Assembly (NCBI RefSeq): GCF_036373705.1
Contig: NC_089858.1
Location: 17,472,249-17,536,248, forward strand
From: Amia ocellicauda
Taxonomy: Eukaryota > Chordata > Actinopteri > Amiiformes > Amiidae
DNA: 64,000 bases
Direction: 5' to 3'
Program-made: the position numbers and the translations under genes
The notes under the pieces: model-generated
What the model saw: the letters and a program-made list of their open reading frames with translations, nothing else
Told to the model about the DNA's origin: nothing
The model's database searches: none
In this document: piece by piece, positions 13,750 through 25,100 of the stretch
Layout of the letters: every line of letters starts with the position of its first letter
Numbering within the stretch: the first letter of the stretch is position 1

Positions 13750-14769
13750 ATGCAGCAGCTCACAAACACAGATTGCAGCATCATAGACTGGGGAGGCATT
13801 GTGCCCAGCGTGGTCTTGGGGCTGTGCACTCTGGTGGGGGTCCCTGGCAATGGCCTGGTAGTGTGGATTATCCTCAAGCAGATCAGGAGGGCCACTTTCA
13901 CAGTGAAGATGATGCTGAACCTGGCGCTGGCTGACATCCTGACCCTCATCACTCTGCCCTTCTGGATCTATGCCCTGCTGTGCTCTTGGAAGCTAGGTGG
14001 CGGCTGGTGCCGGGTGCTCTCGTATGTGGTGTACTGCAGCATGTATGCCAGCGTGCTCACCATCACCCTGATGAGCGTGCACCGCTCCTTCATGGTGCTG
14101 CACCCTCAATGCAAGCAGGGCCTAAACTGGGCCAGGCAGAGGCTCCTGCTTGCTGCAGTCTGGGCCCTGGCCTGCCTCTTGGCCAGCCCTGTCATCGCAG
14201 CCCGGGACGTGGAGAAGAAGGACGGGAGGCTGAAGTGTCTGGCCACTGTCTACAAGTCAGGCTGGAAGAAAGTGAGTCTGCTCCTCCTGGAGACCCTGGC
14301 AGGGTTTGTGCTTCCGTACATGGTCTTGGCCACGTCTTACTTCTGCATCAGCAGGAGGGTGAGCCGCATGGCACGACCCAAGGGCAAGCGGTTGTGGAAG
14401 CTGATCATGTGGATTGTGCTGACCTTTTTCGTGTTTTGGCTGCCCTACCATGCTTTCAACATTCTCCATGTAGCCACCATGTCCCTTACAGGGTCCAGCA
14501 AGGACAAGGTCACAGGGCTGAAGATGGTGCTGGATCGGGGCAGTAACATTGCAGGAGCTCTGGCTTTCATCAACAGCTGTATCAATCCCTTCCTCTATGC
14601 CCTGGCCTCCCGCAGCCTGCGCGGCAGAATCACCTACATCTCCATTCGGAAGCTCTTCAGAAACTCCACCACAGCGGAGAGCCACGCACTGGACTCCAGA
14701 AAAGCTCTCAACCAACATGACTCGCAGAACACCCAGACTCCCTGTCCAATTAGGAAAGATGAACTCTGA
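13750..14769 (+). CDS. Leukotriene B4 receptor 1-like G protein-coupled receptor
   Basis: A single 339-aa coding exon. The ATG at 13750 is chosen (A at -3), shortly after a likely acceptor tttcccttttgatag, so a 5' non-coding exon is expected upstream. It is a class A receptor with seven helices: GNxxV (N34), LALAD (D62), the C87-C163 disulfide pair, W138 in TM4, FWLPYH in TM6 and NPFLY (279-283) in TM7. Overall it fits LTB4R/BLT1: TM1 (GVPGNGLVVW), TM3 (MYASVLTITLMS) and TM7 (ALAFINSCINP). BLT receptors sense leukotriene B4 and couple to Gi/Gq for leukocyte chemotaxis; the ligand here is inferred. Oddities: the DRY Asp is His (H111-R112-S113), there is no N-glycosylation sequon in the short N-terminus, and the last four residues are KDEL. 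Orthology to BLT1 versus a fish-specific paralogue is unresolved. Confidence 0.88.
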   Translation: MQQLTNTDCSIIDWGGIVPSVVLGLCTLVGVPGNGLVVWIILKQIRRATFTVKMMLNLALADILTLITLPFWIYALLCSWKLGGGWCRVLSYVVYCSMYASVLTITLMSVHRSFMVLHPQCKQGLNWARQRLLLAAVWALACLLASPVIAARDVEKKDGRLKCLATVYKSGWKKVSLLLLETLAGFVLPYMVLATSYFCISRRVSRMARPKGKRLWKLIMWIVLTFFVFWLPYHAFNILHVATMSLTGSSKDKVTGLKMVLDRGSNIAGALAFINSCINPFLYALASRSLRGRITYISIRKLFRNSTTAESHALDSRKALNQHDSQNTQTPCPIRKDEL

Positions 14770-15003
14770 GGGAGATTGGGAACCTTTTTCATTTTTTACC
14801 TTGTTTTGTCCTTTTTGGTTTGTTTGTATGTTGTGGAACTATGGCACTGAACTAAGCCATTGTATCAGGGCATGCTATTATTTCTTTGGTCGTCTGTTTC
14901 CATGTAGGAAAGTTCTTTCCTTATGGGCTATATAGTTAATTACACATCTAAAGGGACTGTCAGTACAGGAAAATGTAAGTATGTCTTATGCAAATGTGTT
15001 GCA

Positions 15004-15009
15004 AATAAA
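15004..15009 (+). promoter_or_regulatory. Candidate polyadenylation signal of the ltb4r-like gene
   Basis: AATAAA lies 235 bases beyond the stop codon, followed by an AT-rich then GT-rich tract (atatatgtgtgtgtgt), a reasonable downstream element. Confidence 0.5.
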
Positions 15010-17349
15010 TACATTCAAACTGCATATATATATATATGTGTGTGTGTGTAAGAGAGAGATGTTTGTGTCTGATGGCATTAAAATATTTGTTATTTACAGG
15101 ATTTTGTGATTGTGTTATTCTTTAAGGATTTTTTACAATTGATATAAATTATATATTTTTACATGTACACTGCTAGAACATCTTTCTATCTATATATTAT
15201 AAAATATGTCTTATGCATTTCATGAAAAAATAAATATTTGTATCTATGTTACCTTGGTTACTTAATTTAATTTAACTAATCATTTTCTAATTTAATGTTA
15301 GAACGACTGAATAAATATACATCACACTTTTATAGAAGACCGGCTCAGCATCAATTCCCAGCTAACAACTTTTGTTATAGCAACATTGTGTGAGGTTGCA
15401 GAATTGAATATGAAAAATATGACATATGACATAATATATTCCCCTGACCATACGGTGTCTTTCAAACTGTTCCATGATAGTGCCAATGTAAAAAGTCTTA
15501 GAGAAAAATAAGGTGACATACACAATATCTTGAATGCATACACATGTTGTAATGTTATTTAGTTCAACAAACTATGTGAATATTGTGAATATTGATTCTC
15601 TAGAATGAAGTTAAATAAATGTAGTTGTATGATGTAATTTTACAATAATGTGACTAATACTGTAGTCTACAAATGATCATTGCTCCAATGGAGTATGGTT
15701 CTGTGCTTTATTTGTTACTATGGAACAAAGTTATTTGGTTAGTTGAGTAACTTTGCAATCAGCATTGCTAATTTCAACAGAAAGTCTAGAATACTATTTT
15801 TATATCCGAAACGCTTCAGGAATAGGTCTTAGCTCTTACTGAGCAACACATACAACTCATAACATAAGTGCCTACATTACAACGATGGCAGGGAAGGTAA
15901 CAGAAATTGGTAAATAAGAGCAAAGAACGTTTGGTATCAACTTTTACTCCACCTCACCAAATAATGTTTTTACAAAAAATGATTGTGCTTAAAGTTTCAC
16001 TGATGCTGCAGCTTATTGCTCAAGACTAGCTTCCTTGGTCTCTATATCTTGTAGAAATTAACATAGATCAAACTAAGTCATGCCATTATCGTGCAGATGA
16101 AGAGATACCAGTTTATCACAACTAACAGAGGGTACACACCAAAAAAATGCTGTCAGCTAAGGACTGGCAATTTTGATAAGAAGTGCTAAAAAACTGAAAT
16201 GAAGGCATCAAGAAAAAACTTGAATTCAGTTGATTGCCAATCACATGAAACCTCAATGTTAAGCATGATCAGCAGATCACAGTGTGCCAAGTAAGAGCTT
16301 CACACCAGAATCCACCTCTCAGCCTCTCATGCCTCATGCCATGCTGGGCAGACAAGCTGATCCGGCAATTGACAGTTGTATTCATTTGCATCCTTGCTTT
16401 CCTTGCATATTGAAATATATCTGTGTTGTAGTTCTGGTTACGTTGCTGTTTTTTGAAAGTGTCTCTCGACACTGCAGTCAACTGATAACGATACAGATAC
16501 CTTTTGACAGTTTAACCATATTTCAGAAGCATGAAATAAAGTGCTGTCTTTTACTTCAGTTTCTATCTGCCTTGTATCTTGATTAAGCATTAACTGCACG
16601 TATTTAAATTAGGATCGCTTTATTATCTCGTTATGTGATGTTATGTCGGTGTAAATAAGTGGCATTTGCAAGGCTAGTTGTGTGCTAAAGTTTCATTGTT
16701 TCCAGTTAGTTTTCTAACGGTCTCTTTGTAATTAGGGTCTGATTAAATGAAAACTTTGATCCACCCGCTATAGCAAACTAAAAACCTGAACATCATAGCG
16801 GTTAATTTCTGATTGAAGAAATTGCCATCTTACTAAAAATGACCCCGTAAATGATTACAATACTTTCGTTTTCTGTTAGCGGCTGGTCGGAGTTTTGTAA
16901 TCCCAGCCTTAGTTAGGACTCGTTTTGTGCCTGTTTCTCGGGTTTTGTCAGATCTTGTATAAGTAACGTGCTGTGCTGTTTCAATGTATTTAGAGCCTCG
17001 TATTAACAGTCAGTAGCTCTTTTATAATGACATTCATTTGTATGTTAGTATAATGTGTGAATGTTATTTAACGCTCTTGTCTATTTCATTGTGTTATAGT
17101 TTCACACTATGTGGCGCCTAATGTACAACAGCCACACTTTTTCGCGTCTTTTTTCCAAAGATTTTACTAAAATCTTGTATTTGTATGTATTTTTACAGAT
17201 TTGCAACCTAAATATTTATCGTTTGACTAAATCTTTAGCTAAATTCTAAATATGGGCTTTGCCAAACTAAACATTTACCTTTGAAATAAATATTTAACTC
17301 AAATATGCGTTACAAAATAAATACATAGCGTTTCAATAAATGTTTAGTT
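15010..17349. other. Gene-poor AT-rich intergenic DNA
   Basis: No exon or RNA gene is visible. There is an (AT)n/(GT)n microsatellite at 15025-15050 and a second AATAAA at about 15228. The stretch after 17150 has a low-complexity, transposon-like composition rich in variants of taaatatttaa and ctaaat. Confidence 0.4.
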
Positions 17350-17408
17350 TAAATCTAAATGTTAAATCTAAATGTTATATCTAAATGAAAAATCTAAATG
17401 ATAAATCA
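17350..17408. repeat. Short tandem repeat, unit close to aatctaaatgtta
   Basis: Five imperfect copies of (a)aatctaaatg separated by 2-4 variable bases lie in tandem. They are about 100 bases from the palindrome at 17513. Confidence 0.6.
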
Positions 17409-17512
17409 AAAGATTTACCAATCTGGAAAACACTCAAGATTTACGTTAAATCTGTGGAAAAAAATACATGTACAAAAAAAAAAAGTGTACTGTTTTACAT
17501 TTGGCACCCCAA

Positions 17513-17546
17513 ATTACACCCATCCTTTTAATGGTACAAATAAAGG

Positions 17547-17622
<76 letters not shown>

Positions 17623-17656
17623 CCTTTATTTGTACCATTAAAAGGATGGGTGTAAT
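17513..17656. repeat. 144-bp perfect palindrome with (AT)n core
   Basis: The left arm from 17513 (attacacccatccttttaat, then ggtacaaataaaggacaa) is repeated as an exact reverse complement ending at 17656. About 68 bases of uninterrupted AT lie between the arms. Both strands therefore read the same. It would extrude as a cruciform or, if transcribed, fold as a long hairpin. Confidence 0.9.
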
Positions 17657-19727
17657 ATATATATATATAGTATATGTATATGTATATATATATATATAGT
17701 GTCACTCCCATATTTATGTCGATTAGCACAGTAGGCTGCTGTGGAAAATATCACATGATGACACACAATTTATAAATACCCCAGAACCTATTTCTGAAAA
17801 TAATGATATTAATATTCTCTGACCCTGGATTTTATTAGGCTGTCAAAATCACTTACCACAACAAACAATACATGCAGGTTTAGATTTTAACATTAATGTA
17901 TCTATTTTTATCAGGCTAATTATGTGAGTGGTTTTGAAGAGCATGTGACTCATTGTGCTGTGGTTATAGACATAGAGAAAGATGAGAAACTGTAGATATA
18001 GGTCACAGTTTTGACACTTTGACTATATGGAGAAAAAGCAGAAACCGCCATAGTTCCTGTGGATGTGGGTTTTGATATAAAGCATGCAGACGCATGTACT
18101 GGACCACAGGTTTGCAGTTGGATGTAAAACTGTCTGCCTGGACCCTTACATCAGTATCTACAGAAGCATGCAGGGCAGAGGTGCATTTCCTGCAGAGCGC
18201 AGGCACCAGTTTTTAGGCTGTAGTGTGCTGGAGAGCTATTTTTATTAATGGATGTTCTTTTCTGTTTATTTTACCCAGGCATTTGAAGCATATTTTGTTA
18301 TTTGAAATACCAGTAGGTGCTAAATTAAGTCTTATTGCTGTGACATTAGCATTCATAAAATAACTTCAGTTTTAAAACATCTTACAGTTAAATTACCTGT
18401 TTTTCTGCCTGGCTTTCAATCACACCAGAGATTTCTTCTTCCTTCTTCCTCTTTCCTGGTGAACAAACAGGAAGTTGGGCTCTCAGTGAAAGAAAAGCTA
18501 TTCAGGATTATACAGGCAATTATTAGGCTCTCATCATTGCTTGAGAGACCTGTCAATCATCAAGTTGGACTGATGAATGGTTGTTTAGATCCTGTCTGTC
18601 CTTTTCCTAACATAACTGTATAGGGTGCCTGTTTGTGTGTTTCTATGGAGATTGTACTCATTAGATGTAGCAAAGTGGGAGGACAGAATGCAGGTACAGA
18701 GGTTCTAGAGCTTCCACAGTGATGTCATTTCAGACTAGAGCCCTTCAGCTTCAGTGGGGGGTAATTTTCAATAGCCAATCTGCCTGTGCCGTCCCTATTT
18801 AGGGCAATCATCATGCTGTCTCCATAACAGTTAGAGCAGAAAATATGAAAAACGTCAACTTCACAAAATAAAATCCCAAATGAAATGCCTTTTCATATGA
18901 AGGATGTATTCATACCTTAGGAGATGATCACCCACTGCCCTGGATGTACACATTTACAATAAAATGACACTGCACTGCTCCCAGGTGAGGGAAGGTAATA
19001 TCTCTTCTCTAGTGACCATCCCCACTATGTGATCTCAGCTTCATGTGTACAGAAGTGTCTCTGCGCCAGAGGCTACTCAATTCACCTCTGTTTTCACCCG
19101 TAATAGCGTGGGAGTAAAGTGCTGTGTAACTAATCACAGGTCATGCCATTCAATTGGATTTGATCTCCAAGACAATTCAGTAACCTGCAGTAACCTGAGG
19201 TGCCTCAGTATCACCCCCCCGATCCACATGGTACTTTGCACAGAGTGGACCTCCACCGTGTGGCTAGGACTTGAAGAGACAGTCCTCTTTAGAGAATCGG
19301 AGCTCAGCAATGAAGGACCATTTGTGATTTGATTGGTGTTTTTACCCTATTGTAGCATCGAGTGTGATATTGACACTGTCCTTGTTGTCAAGACAGATGT
19401 CAAGTAAATTATACACGGTTACATTTTTTTCAATGAAAAAATATATTAAACATTTTTCAGTTATGTATTGTACACACAGTTGGACTATTCTCTTTGCCCA
19501 CAGCAGTTGTTCTTTGTAATGTAGGCCCTACACTTAAGACTGGATAGAGTCAAACTATATTCAGAACACTGCACTGCACTGAATTGGCTCTCTGAGTGAT
19601 GAGATTTAGGTGTTAATTGCTTTTGATTTTTGCTATTGAAATGGTCAACAGAGAGTGATCAAAATTTACAGGAAATTCACTTGCTGTTGTGCCTGCAGCT
19701 GTGGTGTGAAATTGTGACTCTGTGACT
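17657..19727. other. Intergenic, no gene seen
   Basis: A second short AT repeat at 17655-17698 follows the palindrome. The rest is unique-looking, moderately AT-rich DNA with no recognisable exon. Confidence 0.4.
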
Positions 19728-19778
19728 CATAAGCATCGGCACTTTCATTAGCAACGGAGGTGAGTGCCGATGCTTATG
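19728..19778. repeat. 16-bp perfect inverted repeat with 19-nt loop
   Basis: cataagcatcggcact (19728-19743) pairs with agtgccgatgcttatg (19763-19778). A partial third copy, cataagcacc, follows at about 19792. The function is unknown. Confidence 0.85.
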
Positions 19779-20959
19779 GTCGAGTCCAACCCATAAGCAC
19801 CAAGAAAAAAATAAATACAGGATGAATTTCAAAGCTGTTTCCTCCCCTGGAGAATGTGCTCAGACTTTGCTTTGCTGACCCAGTGAAAATCCCCCAAAAC
19901 AGTGTTTAAAGGAAGTAAAACATTGGTTTTCCATTTTTGTTTAATTATTATAATTTGTTTAATTGATGTTTTTCTTGTTACAGCTGTTTGACAATGCTCT
20001 TTCCAGAAAGCCAGCAGCAGTTCACTTCTGCTCTGCAGGGGGAAGCTCTGCAAATCCCCCCTGGGCAACACGTAGCGCACGCCTGCAAGAACAGCTTGGG
20101 CACAGAACTCCTTTGGCAGTCAGTGTGAACGGTGGGTGGAAGTAACGAAAATGCCGATAAAAAAAGAAGAAAAAAAAGAAGAAGCACCAACACCAAACTC
20201 ACAGGCCTGGCGACTCGCAGTCTTGTGTGTGCAGAGAACAGGCGAGGAGAGACTAACACCATCAAGACACCCAACGTCCCTCATCACCCGCCCACCACAT
20301 CCTCAGACACCCCCGTCCAGCAGGGGAGTGGGGCAACCAAGTCGGAGTTTACTTCACATCGATCAGCGTGTTAAAGAAGATACCGTCCTTGGAGGTTCTG
20401 CCAGCACAAGGACAATAAAACTGCCTCATGCTATAGAGTTTTGCTTCTTTAACTATCATCATCATTATTATTATTATTATTATTATTACCATGTGATTGT
20501 CCTTGTGTTTAACTGAAAGTCCCGTTTCACAGCGATTTTATACTGTAATTTTGTTTCTTTCGGCAGATAAGCAGAAATAAGGGTACATTGGCCTTTACAG
20601 ATCAGATCCCTGCCCACCAGGGAAACAGGTACAGATGTTTAAACAAACAAACAAAAATTAAGAATGAAAAAAAGAAGATAAGAAAGCGTCCGAGGGCCCC
20701 AGGGCCAGTGAAGCCCCACTGCTGAGATCTGGAGCCCAGTGGCTGACGCAGTAAGGTGTCACAGCTGGGCCTGGCATGACTGCTCAGCTGAGAGACAAGC
20801 CTTACGTTTGCTAAGAAAGAGAATTATGTAAATGCTGACATCATCCCTTAAGGATCGTTCTGGGAGCCTAACCCCCTTCATTATGCTGTTTTGTCTTGGG
20901 CTTTACTTTTCTTTTTTCTTCCTTTGTTTTTTTCTTTTCCCCCCCCCTCTCCAACAGCC

Positions 20960-21060
20960 AAGCCGAGATCTTATTAAGATGATTCATTCTGCGTAATTAG
21001 AACCTTTTAATTAGCACGGAGAGCTCTTTAATTAAAACAGTCCCATGACAATGCAAATCA
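20960..21060. promoter_or_regulatory. Homeodomain/octamer-site cluster (candidate conserved element)
   Basis: Within 100 bases there are four TAATTA/TTAATT-type cores (about 20994-21034) and a consensus POU octamer ATGCAAAT (21051-21058). This lies downstream of the bcar1 stop, either in a long 3' UTR or in flanking DNA. Regulatory function is inference. Confidence 0.35.
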
Positions 21061-21650
21061 TAGCACTGCTACTAATTGTCTGTCACAGAAGAAACTTCAC
21101 TGCCCCCCCACCCCCGCCCCCGCCGCCGCCCCGCCCCGCCCCTGCACTCCTTATTAACCAGACCCTCAGAATAGAAAGCCACCGTTCTCTTCAGTACAAA
21201 TCAACAGCAGTGAAAAATAATTACTTCTTTTTTTCAAACTTACTACATGACAGTTTAAAAAAAATCTTTTTTCTTTCTTTTATCGGAGGAGAAAACAGCA
21301 TAAGTACGTCTACATACACGTGTTTCAATTTAAACACTCTTGTATTCATCTTTTGTAATAATAATAACAATAATAATTATAATAATAATTATAACAATAA
21401 TAATCAATAAAGTCTAAAAACTACTTTTTGTATTTTTTCAGATTGTTTATCTTCAAAAACATATAGTATAGTTCATTCTGTTCCCCTTTTCGCTAGTAGT
21501 AACTTAAATATTTACAATGATTCATATACAACTAATGGCCCTGCCCAGTCTGATAAATTTGTCCTTTTTAAAAATAAAAAGCACAAAAAAAAGTTTATAT
21601 AAGTCCGCCGTCTCTGTAGAATAATTTCATTTTGATTCTGGTGTCCAGTC
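21061..21650 (-). other. bcar1: bcar1 3' UTR / downstream region
   Basis: The minus strand continues beyond the bcar1 stop with low-complexity tracts: a C-rich run at 21103-21144, (AAT)n at 21357-21405 and U-rich stretches. I found no clean AATAAA on the minus strand, so the transcript end is undefined. Confidence 0.5.
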
Positions 21651-22160
21651 TCAAATGGCAGCCAGCTGTCCCAGCACCATGCGGAACTGCTGCGTGGAGT
21701 TCGCCAGGCCCCTGACCCTGTCAATCATGTCCTTGGCCGCAGTGGCTGATGGGTACTGTAAGGCGGCGGTCTTGGTGGTCACCACGATCTCCTTCAGCTT
21801 GTCGCAGAGCAGGTTGCTGTGCTGTGTCACCTTGTTGCGGATCTCCGGGGCCTTGGCCTGGCGTGACAGGGTGTCACCGATGAAGACCAGCTTGTGGGCG
21901 CTGAGGATGACGAACTTGCTGTGGGCCACGAAGATCTTGGGTGGCTGGTTATTGTTGATGGAGGAGTAGAAGGCGTCGATGGCGTTGGTCAGCGTGGTGA
22001 TGTTGGCCTCGCACTGCTCCGCGTAGAACAGCAGCAGCTGCCGGTCGCCGGGGCTCAGCTTGCTGCGCGTGGGGGGGTAGTGTGAGGGCGGGGTCCAGTT
22101 GGACATGTCGTTATCAATCGGGCGCGTCACCTCCTGCTCCAGCCGCTCGAACTGCTTCAG
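21651..22160 (-). CDS. bcar1: bcar1 coding exon 7: C-terminal FAT-like domain and stop
   Basis: Acceptor CTCCCCTCAG leads into LKQFERLEQEVTRPIDND. The exon runs through LLLFYAEQCEANITTLTNAI and KIFVAHSKFVILSAHKLVF to VLGQLAAI and TGA. The CCH domain mediates dimerisation, NSP/SH2D3 binding and focal-adhesion targeting in the family. Confidence 0.96.
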   Translation of the reverse strand: MKQFERLEQEVTRPIDNDMSNWTPPSHYPPTRSKLSPGDRQLLLFYAEQCEANITTLTNAIDAFYSSINNNQPPKIFVAHSKFVILSAHKLVFIGDTLSRQAKAPEIRNKVTQHSNLLCDKLKEIVVTTKTAALQYPSATAAKDMIDRVRGLANSTQQFRMVLGQLAAI

Positions 22161-25100
22161 CTGAGGGGAGGAGAGGAGAGGGAAGAGGTCAGCGTGCACA
22201 GGAAGCAACAGGCTGCACTGTGAATGACTCCCTCATTACTCATGGGTAAGAGGAAAATGGTGGTAACTGAAGGATAGTTGTGAGAGTGCCGCTGCTGTGA
22301 CAAGTACGTCTCCACGCACAGGGAGGGAACGTGCTTTCATACTCTGCAACACAGCCCGAGAGTTCAAAGCAAGTCGCTGCCCACGGATCTTGAGTAGAAT
22401 GAGATTTTATACAACTGCCGACCCCCGGGGGCTGTGATTAACCACAGAACAGCTACACCTGGGCTCACCTGCTGCTGCTCCAGCTGTGGCTTGTTCTGTC
22501 GGATAATGTTTCCTTTCTCTAACAGCTCCTTCTGGTTCTTTTCAAACTCCTCCTTCCCCTGGTGAACAAAGAGCAGGGAGAAAATATATATTTATATATA
22601 TGGATAGAACAAAATGGCCGTGTGTAGACTGAAAAAGGGCGACACTGAGAACAATACCTAAGACTAACTAACTCAGCACTGTGGATGATCAACGTAAGCA
22701 TGTATACAGAACTTCTGTGCAGTGTAAAGTACAGGTTATATAGTTAATTACAGCTACGCCTTTGTAGACACATGGTCACGTCAAGAGCATGTCATGGTGA
22801 GATTCAAAGACGTAATAAATTAAAAGTAACAGAGTATAGCTGTTTTTCTACATTATGCTTATCTTATGCACACATTATACAGAACAGAATAATACACCTG
22901 CATTCATTCACCAATGTATCCCTTGGCTGACTTCTGTTAGGTCAAATTAATGCCTGCACAGAAATAACTTTGCGACTGGAAATTACTCAGAGTGTGATAT
23001 ATCGGGCTGCCAGCAGAGGGTGGTGTGGGTCCACCTTCCACACTGCCAGCCTGGTTGCGGCCATGCTTTCCCAGGGCAGGCCATGCTGGGCCGCCCAGGG
23101 CCACTTAGGAATGTGCCTCATCTGGAGTCTGTTGCGGTTGTACATTTTTCCCGTCCCGTGTGCATAAACATAGGATCTCATGGGTACATATACGTCAGAG
23201 ACAGGGAAGCCAGTGCTGAATCTAGAGGCACAGTCACATATCTGTGCAAGCAAGAATCACGGGGGAGGAAATTATTGTACGTCTGATGCCAAACCAAGCT
23301 GAAAATCACAACCGTTGCCTTTGACTTTGGCCCCTTCTGTCTTAATGTTATGAAACCCTGATCCTGACAGGAGACTGTTCTTCAAGGTCAGGTTCTGAGG
23401 AGTTGTTTAAAAAAGTTCGTTTTTGTTTTCCATGATTTCAAAAATTGGTATCTGTTTATGTAACCAATCGCACAGGACACCTGTAGCCCATCCGTTCCTG
23501 AGTAATGAACAGACAGACAACAAATAAGCTCTCCGGTTCTACCCTAATCTAGTCAATCTTTGCTCTCTACTCCAGCTGACTCAGGCAGACCTTAAAGAGT
23601 ATTGAAGACTGACCGAAAGAAAACAGTTTGACTTCTTGATATACTGAAATGTACTGCTCTATGACCACCATTTGCTATCTGAAGAGTGCAGGCTTCGATA
23701 ATTGCTCGCCTACACAGTACTGAGAAAAGATGTGCGATGGCAACCGTGCAGCAGATAAACGCAACAGTTCGGGTGCCATGCTGCTGAGCTTCTCATCGAA
23801 GCAAAAGTGGAAGTTCCCAGAGTCATGTATCAACAGCAGCGCAATAAAGATGGCTAAAACAAACACTGTGTCATTCAAAAACAACTCACTACAGAGCGTC
23901 TGAGATGACTGATAATTGCACCAATAACAAGAGGGGGGGTTGTGTGAAAACAGGGGGCACATAATAACTGCTGCAGTGAGACTGTAAGCTATCAGGAAAT
24001 CCACAGAGAAAAAAGAAAAAAGAAGCACCACTCTTAACTGAAGGATCTACCTGCAGATGCACATAGTCGTAGTCCTCCAGCCAGCCTCCCTCTGTGTTCT
24101 CGTACTGGCTGTCTGGCGACTCCTCTGCCATGAACTTGGGCGGCGAGGGGAGCGGCCGGGACTGGATGTTGGCCTTCTCGGGGAGGCCGCTCTGGTAGGC
24201 GGAGATGTTGTTGTTGTTGGTCACCTGGCCCAGGGCATCGAGCCCGGCCTGGGAGAGGGTGTGCCGGGAGTCACCCAGCAGAGGAGTCTGTGGCGCCTGC
24301 TGCTGCTGTGGCTGCTTTGTCCTTTTGAACAGCAGAGAGGCGTTGCCATGCAGGAAGGAGGCCAGCTGCTTTGTGTCATCGGGGACACCCCGGGAGCACA
24401 GCACCAAGCGGTCCAGGTCGTCCCCGGCAGTGTTCTTGCCAGCCACCAGCACGCTCAGGGCCCAGTTGCAACTGTCCAGTGCCTGGCTATGCTTCAGCAG
24501 CCCCTGGTAGCCCTCGTCCATCTTCAGCACCTGCTTGCTGAGCTTGGCCTGCAGCGTACGATCAGTGGCCTGGGCGGCGTTGGCCACAGCCCCCGTGGCG
24601 AATTCCAGCAGCTCCCTAACCGAGCTCTTGACCCGCTCAACAGCCAATCGAATGCCCTGCAGGTTGACCTCCATCTGCTCTGGGCTGCGCCAGCCACTGT
24701 TGATGTAGGCCATGAGGCCGGAGACAGAGCCCTCTACACCATGCTGTAGCTTCACCAGCACCTCCATGGCCACGTCCAGCTCCAGGTTCAGTTCCTTGCC
24801 CACCGCCGGCTTGGACTCCTTGACCGGGATGACGTCCAGGGAGGAGGTGGACAGGTTACTGCGTGTGCTGCCCGTGCTGGAGGCCGACAGCCGCTTGAAG
24901 TTGATGCTGAGCTCCTCGGTGGAGGTCGCGTCCCGCACCACCTGTGGGGGCACGTCATAGATATAGTCGCCCGCGTCGTCGCCCCCCGTCCTGCCCCCCG
25001 CCTGGTGCTCCCGGGGGAAGTCATAGACATCCAACGAGTGCTGTCCCGAGCGCAGGCTGGCTGGGATGTCGTAGACCTCCTGCCCCAGCATGACCGGGTC

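Noticed and set aside
14766..14769. KDEL as an ER-retention signal
   Set aside because: The receptor tail is cytosolic, so the lumenal KDEL receptor could not see it.
17398..17729. Open frames of YIYIYI repeats on both strands
   Set aside because: They are translations of the AT-cored palindrome.
20132..20516. Two overlapping plus-strand frames rich in Lys/Arg/Thr
   Set aside because: They run from a purine-rich tract into an (ATT)n repeat, with no domain or splice evidence.
24057..24749. 230-codon plus-strand open frame
   Set aside because: It lies exactly opposite bcar1 exon 5, whose GC-rich codons keep the antisense frame open. No splice or family evidence supports it.
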